A model generated the notes under the pieces. It was not told the origin of the DNA. It ran no database searches and saw nothing but the letters and a program-made list of their open reading frames with translations. Of a DNA stretch of 6,221 nt, positions 1 through 4,397 are shown one piece after another. The stretch spans positions 1-6,221 of the forward strand of contig CAJOGG010000089.1 of NCBI GenBank assembly GCA_905234205.1, written 5' to 3'. Position 1 is the stretch's first letter. Each line of letters begins with the position of its first letter. The stretch is from an uncultured Synergistales bacterium. Its GTDB lineage: Bacteria > Synergistota > Synergistia > Synergistales > Aminobacteriaceae. Both the position numbers and the translations under genes were made by a program.

Positions 1-613
1 CTATTACCATGATCATTAAGCCACCTAAGCCCGAAATATTTGCGTACATTTCTTGCGTGATGAATGGCTCAGCGTATATTGCTAAAAAAGTTAATGCCCC
101 TTGATAAATGAACATAGGCACAACTGAAAACGCAACCCCAAGCCCAAGTGAACCCGCAAACAAAATTGAAGAGATTCCGTCCATTATGCCTTTGGTGATC
201 AAGATTTCCTGGTTATGTCGCAAACCGTCCTCAAATGAGCCTATTATCGCCATAGCTCCCACGCAAAATAACAAGCTCGCCGTTACAAAACCTTCCGTGA
301 AAGTCGCGTTAGACGTGTGCAATTTAGACTTGATGTAATCGCCTAAGTTGTTGAGTTTTTCTTCAAGGCCCAGAAATTCGCCGGTTATCGCCCCTAATAC
401 TAAGCTTAAAAGCACCGCGATCGAATGTTTCATGTTAAGAGCCATGTTAAGCCCAACGTAAATCGTGAACAAGCCCAAGCAATTGAATACAGTCTGCTGC
501 ATTTTTTCAGGGATAAACTTTCCGACCATAAGCCCAATCACACTCCCAATTAAGACAGCAAGAGAATTAAAGAAAGTGCCGCCGGCAGGTATTGCTTTGA
601 AGATTTCTAGCAT
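1..613 (-). CDS. DUF554 family integral membrane protein (YdfK/YqgA-like), 3' end missing
   Basis: The reverse strand is open from an ATG at 613-611 to the left edge, giving 204 residues; the family is usually about 220-240 aa, so only a short C-terminal tail is lost. The protein is very hydrophobic, with likely membrane segments near residues 17-31, 44-60, 64-80, 108-126 and 143-180. The match to DUF554 rests on an N-terminal GGTFFNSLAVLIG, a central FVTASLLFCVGAMAIIGSFEDG (109-130), KGIMDGISSILFA (141-153) and a GVAFSVVPMFIYQG block (159-172). An AAGGAG ribosome site (624-629 on the reverse strand) lies 10 nt before the start. The family sits in the cytoplasmic membrane and is presumed to be a transporter or channel, but its substrate is unknown. 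It is transcribed divergently from the ybaB-recR-ispDF operon. The frame is intact as far as it can be read. Confidence 0.9.
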   Translation of the reverse strand, partial: MLEIFKAIPAGGTFFNSLAVLIGSVIGLMVGKFIPEKMQQTVFNCLGLFTIYVGLNMALNMKHSIAVLLSLVLGAITGEFLGLEEKLNNLGDYIKSKLHTSNATFTEGFVTASLLFCVGAMAIIGSFEDGLRHNQEILITKGIMDGISSILFAGSLGLGVAFSVVPMFIYQGALTFLAIYAEPFITQEMYANISGLGGLMIMVI

Positions 614-689
614 GATTAAATCACTCCTTGCAGTTTATTATAACGTGATAGAATCAAGAGCGCATAATCACATAAAGGAGATATTTTTT
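614..689. promoter_or_regulatory. Divergent promoter region between DUF554 gene and ybaB
   Basis: This 76-bp gap separates two divergent starts and must hold both promoters. On the minus strand a perfect TATAAT (637-642 read in reverse) lies 23 nt before the DUF554 start codon, but no good -35 is visible. On the plus strand a TAGAAT at 649-654 (5 of 6 to the -10 consensus) has a weak TTGCAG at 628-633 with a short 15-bp spacer, and a CATAAT at 663-668 is another possible -10. The two candidate promoters overlap, so their use may be mutually affected. The element calls are by eye only. Confidence 0.4.
675..680 (+). promoter_or_regulatory. Ribosome binding site that fixes the ybaB start
   Basis: AAGGAG lies 9 nt before the ATG at 690. 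The reading frame is open further upstream to an ATG at 465, but that stretch is antisense to the DUF554 gene and has no comparable site, so translation from 690 is preferred. Confidence 0.8.
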
Positions 690-1007
690 ATGGCAATGAA
701 ACTCGATAACCTTATGAAACAAGCGCGTCAAATGCAGTCAAAAATGATGCAGATACAGGAAAATTTAGCTCACGAAACAGTTGAAGCAGCCGTCGGTGGC
801 GGAATGGTCAGCGCAAAATTCACAGGGCAAGGCGATATTGTAAGCATCAACATTGATCCCGAAGTCATTAACCCTGAAGATAAAGAAATGCTGGAGGATT
901 TGGTCGTCTCGGCCGTCAATGAAGGCCTCAAAAAAAGCCGTGAACTCATGAGCGAAAGAATGGGAAGCGTTACCGGAGCATTAGGAGCTATGGGAATGGG
1001 GTTCTAG
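690..1007 (+). CDS. ybaB: YbaB/EbfC family nucleoid-associated DNA-binding protein
   Basis: The product is 105 aa, the usual length for the family. YbaB/EbfC proteins are small homodimers that bind DNA with a tweezer-like fold and coat or bridge the nucleoid; in other bacteria the gene is almost always next to recR. The sequence shows the expected N-terminal helix rich in Met, Gln and Lys (residues 4-25, LDNLMKQARQMQSKMMQIQ), then the VEAAVGGGMVSAKFTGQG strand region, the INIDPEVINPEDKEMLEDLV segment and the conserved VNEGLKKSRELM helix, ending in a Gly/Met-rich tail. The start at 690 is chosen because AAGGAG sits 9 nt upstream and the protein then begins exactly where family members begin. 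It is the first gene of an operon, 3 nt ahead of recR. dnaX, the usual upstream partner, is absent here. Confidence 0.95.
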   Translation: MAMKLDNLMKQARQMQSKMMQIQENLAHETVEAAVGGGMVSAKFTGQGDIVSINIDPEVINPEDKEMLEDLVVSAVNEGLKKSRELMSERMGSVTGALGAMGMGF

Positions 1008-1010
1008 TTT

Positions 1011-1601
1011 TTGGAAAGCGTAAACGATTTAATCGCAGCTTTGAAGAAATTCCCCGGCATAGGGACTAAAAGTGCGCGGCGCATAGCTTTTTATCTGCTC
1101 AAGAAAGACAACGAAGAACTAGCAAAACTAGGCAGGCTTATTTCAGAGCTCAAAAAAGATTTATACACGTGTGAAAACTGCGGTAATATCAGCGAACAAA
1201 ATCCCTGTACAATATGTTCAGACCCTTTACGAGATAGAAAAACTCTTTGCATAGTTGAGGACGCGGAAGCCATTTCAGCATTTGAAGAAGCAGGAATATA
1301 CAACGGCCTGTATCACATTTTGAGCGAGCGAATATCACCTTTACGCGGGGAAGATTTAACGGAGAAGTCTATAGCGTTCCTGTTGGCACACATTAAAAAG
1401 TTAAAGCCTAACGAAATTATCATAGCTACTAGTCCGAAATACGAGGGCGATATTGCATATTACACGCTGCTTGACATTCTCAAGGGTACCAAAGTCAAAA
1501 ACATTACCCGCATTGCTTACGGAATACCACTAGGCGGAAGTATCGAATTCGCCGACAGAATGACCCTGGATACAGCAATGGCATCAAGAAGGGAAGTGTG
1601 A
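1011..1601 (+). CDS. recR: Recombination mediator protein RecR
   Basis: The product is 196 aa (family about 200). RecR works with RecO and RecF to load RecA onto SSB-coated single-stranded DNA in gap repair, and forms a DNA-encircling ring. Domains in order are: a helix-hairpin-helix (residues 12-30, KKFPGIGTKSARRIAFYLL); a four-cysteine zinc finger (C54, C57, C66, C69); a Toprim domain (about 78-172) with the acidic motif IVEDAEAISA (E83) and the SPKYEGDIA loop (E145); and the C-terminal GIPLGGSIEFADRMTL block followed by SRREV. The start is a TTG at 1011, because the family N-terminus aligns there and no in-frame ATG or GTG fits; a G-rich stretch (GGGG at 998-1001) at the end of ybaB is a plausible ribosome site. 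It follows ybaB by 3 nt, and its stop touches the start region of ispDF, which suggests translational coupling. Confidence 0.96.
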   Translation: MESVNDLIAALKKFPGIGTKSARRIAFYLLKKDNEELAKLGRLISELKKDLYTCENCGNISEQNPCTICSDPLRDRKTLCIVEDAEAISAFEEAGIYNGLYHILSERISPLRGEDLTEKSIAFLLAHIKKLKPNEIIIATSPKYEGDIAYYTLLDILKGTKVKNITRIAYGIPLGGSIEFADRMTLDTAMASRREV

Positions 1602-1603
1602 TC

Positions 1604-2722
1604 ATGAGCGACAAAAATTTCTCGTTCGTAATCGTAGCGGGCGGCAAAGGTTCACGAATGGGCGGAGTTCGCAAGCAATTCATGGCCCTCAATGGCAAAC
1701 CTTTATGGCAATGGAGCGCGGACAAAGCAGCAGAATTATGTAACGAGATCGTCTTAGTTGTTCCAAAGGATAGCGACGCTAAAATCGTGTGGAATAATCC
1801 GGGCGTTTCTTTCAGGGTCGTTCACGGTGGGAATGAGCGTGCCGAGTCAGTGCTTAATGGATTGCGTGAGGCGAAATGCGAATTTGTCATGGTTCACGAC
1901 GCGGCTAGACCTTTTGCGAGCAAAGAGCTGTTAATCTCACTCATGGCCAACACGTCTGAATTCACTGGTGCTGTGCCTTTGTTGCCTGTATCGGACGCTT
2001 TGAAGAGGGTTGACGGCGAAAATATCTCATGCGTTGAACGAGAAGGTTTATTCATCACTCAAACGCCTCAAAGTTTTCACAGGGAAAGGCTGATTGAAGC
2101 GGTTAGCCAGAATCTCAAGGCAAAGGACGAGGCTGAAGCATGGACGAATTTTTCTCCACAGTATAAGCTAGTGAAAGTTGAGGGAGAACGATTGAATTTC
2201 AAAATCACATGGCAGGAGGATATTTTGACGGCTAAATCACTGGTTGCCCAACGCCAGACGCGCACGGGACTCGGCTATGATGTTCATGAACTAGTATCGG
2301 GGCGCAAGTTAATTTTAGGAGGGGTTTTGATCGCTGATTCTAGGCTTGGTTTGCTTGGTCATTCTGATGCTGATGTGTTGACGCATGCCGTCATGGATTC
2401 GATTTTGGGGGCAGCTGGCCTTGACGACATAGGCAATTTATTTCCAGCAAGTGAGGCAAAATTCAAAGACGCTGACAGCATTAAACTTCTTGAAGAAGTC
2501 TTGAGGCTGGTAAATTCTCTCGGGTGGCGCGTTGATTTTGTTGACGTAGTTTTAGAGGCGCAAGTGCCAAGATTAAATCGTTATCGCGAGCTCATAAAAG
2601 ATAGCTTAGGGAAATATTTCGCCGTGAACGTGAACTTCAAGTCCGCAGAAACAATTGACGGTGTTGGAAAGGGATTAGCAATGAAATGTTGGGCTGTAGC
2701 TAATTTGTCGCGTCTGTTATAA
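1604..2722 (+). CDS. ispDF: Bifunctional IspD/IspF enzyme (MEP cytidylyltransferase and MECDP synthase)
   Basis: This 372-aa fusion carries out two non-consecutive steps of the MEP isoprenoid pathway: IspD joins CTP and MEP to CDP-ME, and IspF cyclises CDP-ME phosphate to ME-cPP with release of CMP. The IspD half (about 1-215) shows AGGKGSRMG (R18), KQF (K24), GGNERAESVLNGL, VHDAARPF (D99, R102), TQTPQSF and NFKIT (K200). The IspF half (about 219-372) shows TGLGYDVH with metal ligands D226 and H228, GHSDADVLTHA with H261, IGNLFP and ADSIKLL. The usual ATTTE...GRGEG motif near the C-terminus is altered (see findings). I chose ATG 1604 because an AAGGGA at 1589-1594 lies 9 nt upstream; a GTG at 1598 overlapping the recR stop would add two residues but leaves only 3 nt of spacing. 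The gene ends just before a hairpin. Confidence 0.95.
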   Translation: MSDKNFSFVIVAGGKGSRMGGVRKQFMALNGKPLWQWSADKAAELCNEIVLVVPKDSDAKIVWNNPGVSFRVVHGGNERAESVLNGLREAKCEFVMVHDAARPFASKELLISLMANTSEFTGAVPLLPVSDALKRVDGENISCVEREGLFITQTPQSFHRERLIEAVSQNLKAKDEAEAWTNFSPQYKLVKVEGERLNFKITWQEDILTAKSLVAQRQTRTGLGYDVHELVSGRKLILGGVLIADSRLGLLGHSDADVLTHAVMDSILGAAGLDDIGNLFPASEAKFKDADSIKLLEEVLRLVNSLGWRVDFVDVVLEAQVPRLNRYRELIKDSLGKYFAVNVNFKSAETIDGVGKGLAMKCWAVANLSRLL

Positions 2723-2729
2723 TAAAAAA

Positions 2730-2760
2730 TCTCCCCGGAGTTGCGAAAAAGTTGGGGAGA
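2730..2760 (-). terminator. Intrinsic terminator between converging operons
   Basis: TCTCCCC (2730-2736) pairs perfectly with GGGGAGA (2754-2760) around a 17-nt loop. Read on the minus strand the stem is followed by six T residues (complement of A2724-A2729), giving a good intrinsic terminator 12 nt after the DUF2922 stop codon. Read on the plus strand the same stem begins 8 nt after the ispDF stop but is followed only by CTTGTTGTG, a weaker tail, so termination of the ispDF operon here is likely but less certain. Confidence 0.8.
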
Positions 2761-2771
2761 CTTGTTGTGCC

Positions 2772-2993
2772 TTAGTCTTTGACGTTCAGTGCTTGTTCAG
2801 TCGTTACTACGAGCTTCGCGCTGTCGATAGAGATGGGCACATTTTCAAAAATCGCGCCGCTTGTTATCATGACGTTCATTAGTGCTTTCACGTCGTTATC
2901 ACTAACGCTAGGATCGGCGTAGTTGAAGTTGAAGGTCGCCTTGCTTGATGTGTTAGTGTTGAACTCTAAATGTAATTTCGTACTTGCTGCCAT
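2772..2993 (-). CDS. DUF2922 family small conserved protein
   Basis: A 73-aa protein with no signal peptide or membrane segment. It matches what I know of DUF2922: a beta-strand-rich N-terminus (KLHLEFNTNTSSKATFNFNY), an acidic turn and helix (DPSVSDNDVKALMNVMITSG) and a C-terminal strand pair (ISIDSAKLVVTTEQALNV). The function of this family is unknown. Two tandem Shine-Dalgarno-like sequences precede the ATG: AGGTGA (3003-3008 in reverse), 9 nt away, and GGAGGT just upstream of it. The gene is second in a two-gene operon, 40 nt after the DUF1659 gene, and is followed by an intrinsic terminator. DUF1659 and DUF2922 genes are commonly paired in Firmicutes, so the pairing supports both calls. 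A role together is inferred from adjacency only. Confidence 0.85.
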   Translation of the reverse strand: MAASTKLHLEFNTNTSSKATFNFNYADPSVSDNDVKALMNVMITSGAIFENVPISIDSAKLVVTTEQALNVKD

Positions 2994-3033
2994 TGTTAAT
3001 TCTCACCTACCTCCCTGTATAAACCTGATTTGG

Positions 3034-3261
3034 TTACTCTTCTACTAGCGTATAAACGTTAACCCTTTTCGTGGTATAAACCGGCTTTGACAAACAATCG
3101 CCAAGCATACTGACAATGTTCATCGCCTTCTGGTCGTCGTAACCCGTCGTGCTAAGTGTTCCTAAATTTACCGACAAGGTACTGACATTTCCGGTCGCTG
3201 TCTGTCCGTTATTCAGCAATACATTCACGCTGACCTTATCCAAACTTGCATTAACTGCCAT
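3034..3261 (-). CDS. DUF1659 family small conserved protein
   Basis: A 75-aa protein of unknown function. The family pattern is visible: an N-terminal MAVNAS, strands carrying hydrophobic residues and a Gly/Asn turn (VNVLLNNGQTATG), a Leu/Thr-rich middle, the helix GYDDQKAMNIVSMLGDCL (40-57) and the C-terminal TTKRVNVYTLVEE typical of DUF1659. No signal peptide or membrane segment is seen. The start at 3261 is fixed by an unusually strong ribosome site, AAGGAGGTGA, ending 7 nt before the ATG, which suggests high expression. A promoter with a perfect -10 lies about 50 nt upstream. It is the first gene of the DUF1659-DUF2922 operon and diverges from the purine operon. Confidence 0.87.
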   Translation of the reverse strand: MAVNASLDKVSVNVLLNNGQTATGNVSTLSVNLGTLSTTGYDDQKAMNIVSMLGDCLSKPVYTTKRVNVYTLVEE

Positions 3262-3268
3262 TTCTATC

Positions 3269-3278
3269 TCACCTCCTT
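3269..3278 (-). promoter_or_regulatory. Near-perfect Shine-Dalgarno of the DUF1659 gene
   Basis: The reverse strand reads AAGGAGGTGA, ten consecutive bases complementary to the 3' end of 16S rRNA, with 7 nt before the ATG at 3261. Such an extended match is stronger than at any other gene in the window and implies efficient translation of this small protein. Confidence 0.9.
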
Positions 3279-3314
3279 CTTAAAATTTCTGTCGCCTTTG
3301 TGAACGACATGAGT

Positions 3315-3342
3315 ATTATATCATGCTTTTTTGAAATCTTAA
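3315..3342 (-). promoter_or_regulatory. Sigma-70-type promoter for the DUF1659-DUF2922 operon
   Basis: On the reverse strand a perfect TATAAT (3315-3320) is preceded by TTAAGA (3337-3342; 4 of 6 to the -35 consensus) with a 16-bp spacer. Transcription would start near 3308, giving a leader of roughly 45 nt that includes the strong ribosome site. No other promoter this good is visible ahead of the DUF1659 gene. Confidence 0.65.
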
Positions 3343-3366
3343 GGCATAAATGCGAACAATTTTCTG

Positions 3367-3480
3367 TTGAGTAAAAGAGGGTACACTCCCCTATTTTATT
3401 CCTTGTTTACAGCATTTATACTTAAGTAATATTACTAATAATAGGGAACAAATTCGGGGGGTGGGGTAACTACGTCTCGA
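3367..3480 (+). repeat. 114-bp tandem repeat, copy 1
   Basis: This unit begins TTGAGTAAAAGAGGG and ends GTAACTACGTCTCGA, and is directly abutted by copy 2. By my alignment the copies have identical length and differ at 11 positions (about 90% identity), with most changes clustered in the A/G-rich stretch near the 3' end (3442-3461). Inside this copy are a short GC hairpin (AGGGTA-CAC-TCCCCT, 3378-3392, with one mismatch), a TATACT (3417-3422), the perfect 12-bp palindrome AGTAATATTACT (3425-3436) and a G-run (CGGGGGGTGGGG). It is not coding. Confidence 0.92.
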
Positions 3481-3491
3481 TTGAGTAAAAG

Positions 3492-3506
3492 AGGGGACAC
3501 TCCCCT
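3492..3506. other. Short GC hairpin within repeat copy 2
   Basis: AGGGGA and TCCCCT form a six-base-pair stem with a three-base CAC loop. On the minus strand the stem is followed by CTTTTACTC, resembling a weak intrinsic terminator that could stop transcription coming from the purC side; on the plus strand it is followed by ATTTCATT. Copy 1 has the equivalent at 3378-3392 with one mismatch. Confidence 0.6.
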
Positions 3507-3524
3507 ATTTCATTCCTTGTTTAC

Positions 3525-3550
3525 AGTATTTATACTTAAGTAATATTACT
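3525..3550. promoter_or_regulatory. Paired AGTA-N4-TACT dyads, possible operator
   Basis: Two symmetrical boxes, AGTA-TTTA-TACT and AGTA-ATAT-TACT, lie side by side 2 bp apart, so their centres are 14 bp apart. The first overlaps TATACT (3531-3536), a possible -10 element. Copy 1 of the repeat has the same arrangement at 3411-3436 with one altered base in the first box. Overlap of a dyad with a promoter-like hexamer is typical of a repressor site. No known regulator is recognised. Confidence 0.4.
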
Positions 3551-3632
3551 AATAATAGAGAATGTTTTCAGGGGGTATGGTAACTACGTCTCGATACAGC
3601 AACAAAAGCCCACCGCCGGCGCCGGATAAGAG

Positions 3633-3670
3633 TATAATAGGAGGGACAAAAGCACAAACAACAAAAGGAG
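3633..3670 (+). promoter_or_regulatory. Candidate purC -10 element and purC ribosome binding site
   Basis: A perfect TATAAT at 3633-3638 lies about 43 nt before the purC start, but the position of a -35 is GC-rich and does not match, so this promoter would need an activator or is only apparent. The purC ribosome site AAGGAG (3665-3670) sits 10 nt before ATG 3681. An earlier ATG at 3674 is only 3 nt from the site and opens a frame of a few codons, so it is not the start. Confidence 0.45.
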
Positions 3671-3680
3671 TACATGGCAA

Positions 3681-4391
3681 ATGACAACGAAAATGGGACA
3701 ACTTTATGAAGGCAAAGCGAAACGTGTATACGCAACGGACGACGAGGGGCGCTACATAGTGGAATACAAGGACGACGCGACGGCGTTCAACGGAGCCAAA
3801 CGTGGGACAATAGCGGGCAAGGGCGTAATCAACAACCAAATGAGCAACGCGCTATTCAAGTTGTTAGAGAGCAAAGGAGTCAGAACGCACTTCCTAGAGC
3901 AGCTAAGCGACCGCGAAACCCTAGTGAGAGCCGTAAAAATCGTGCCGTTAGAGATAATAATCAGGAACGTAGCCGCCGGATCTTTCTCAAAACGTTACGG
4001 AGTAGAAGAAGGACAAGAGCTGAAATGCCCGACGCTGGAATATTCGCTTAAAAACGACGCCTTGAATGACCCATTAATCAACGATAGTCATATACTAGCC
4101 TTGGGAATTGCGACGGAAAAAGAGTTAGACGCGATTAGGACAATGGCCTACAAAGTGAATGACGTTCTGAAAGAATTTTTCGCGGGAATAGGCGTGAAGC
4201 TGATAGATTTCAAGATCGAAGCGGGAAGATTGCCAGACGGGGAAATAATTTTGGCCGACGAGATCTCACCAGATACGTGCAGATTTTGGGACGCAAAAAC
4301 GAATGAAAAACTCGATAAGGATAGATTCAGACGAGATTTAGGCGGCGTCGAAGAAGCTTATCATGAAATATTCAGCAGGATCAACCAGTAA
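3681..4391 (+). CDS. purC: Phosphoribosylaminoimidazole-succinocarboxamide (SAICAR) synthase
   Basis: The product is 236 aa, the normal length of the bacterial single-domain enzyme. PurC uses ATP to join CAIR and L-aspartate into SAICAR in the cytosolic purine pathway. Visible family blocks are YEGKAKRVY (9-17, nucleotide-binding strand), DDATAFNG (31-38), the [14 protein letters not shown] signature (88-101), DPLIND (130-135), the LIDFKIEAG signature (174-182) and [14 protein letters not shown] (191-204, Mg/ATP site). The start at 3681 is set by AAGGAG 10 nt upstream; an in-frame ATG at 3693 would be too far from it. It heads the purine operon, 6 nt before purF. The upstream region carries the duplicated 114-bp module, which may contribute to its regulation. 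Confidence 0.97.
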   Translation: MTTKMGQLYEGKAKRVYATDDEGRYIVEYKDDATAFNGAKRGTIAGKGVINNQMSNALFKLLESKGVRTHFLEQLSDRETLVRAVKIVPLEIIIRNVAAGSFSKRYGVEEGQELKCPTLEYSLKNDALNDPLINDSHILALGIATEKELDAIRTMAYKVNDVLKEFFAGIGVKLIDFKIEAGRLPDGEIILADEISPDTCRFWDAKTNEKLDKDRFRRDLGGVEEAYHEIFSRINQ

Positions 4392-4397
4392 TAAAGA

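Larger units (their letters stand above)
3481..3594 (+). repeat. 114-bp tandem repeat, copy 2
   Basis: This copy starts immediately after copy 1, with no spacer and with the same end sequences. Its GC hairpin is perfect (AGGGGA-CAC-TCCCCT, 3492-3506). The AT-rich dyads are also more regular here: AGTA-TTTA-TACT (3525-3536) and AGTA-ATAT-TACT (3539-3550), 2 bp apart. That the hairpin and dyads keep pairing while other bases differ suggests these parts may be functional, but two copies are too few to prove it. Confidence 0.92.
3262..3680. other. 419-bp gene-free region between divergent operons
   Basis: I see no coding gene here. In order it holds the DUF1659 ribosome site and promoter (to about 3342), a short AT-rich spacer, two tandem copies of a 114-bp unit (3367-3594), and a GC palindrome CCGGCGCCGG (3616-3625) followed by a TATAAT (3633-3638) and the purC ribosome site. 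A minus-strand open frame crosses part of it (3549-3839) but has no family resemblance and overlaps purC antisense. The region is long for this otherwise tightly packed window. Confidence 0.8.

Noticed and set aside
1..613. Frameshift in the DUF554 gene near the T-run at 83-88
   Set aside because: Counting the run carefully (six bases) keeps the frame open and restores the conserved YQG-LTFLA sequence, so the gene is intact as far as visible.
465..689. N-terminal extension of ybaB by 75 residues in the same frame
   Set aside because: This stretch is antisense to the well-supported DUF554 gene, lacks a ribosome site at its start, and YbaB proteins normally begin at the position encoded at 690.
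3367..3594. CRISPR array
   Set aside because: There are only two units, they abut without unique spacers, and the unit is 114 bp, far longer than a CRISPR repeat.
3367..3594. Insertion sequence or MITE
   Set aside because: The units are direct repeats without terminal inverted repeats or a target-site duplication, and no transposase is nearby.
3361..3680. Purine riboswitch or Bacillus-type PurBox upstream of purC
   Set aside because: I could not find the conserved purine aptamer core or a pair of CGAA/TTCG PurBox half sites at the usual spacing.
3549..3839. Minus-strand open frame of 96 codons spanning the repeat end and the start of purC
   Set aside because: It overlaps purC antisense, has no recognisable family features, and arises from few stop codons opposite the purC reading frame.
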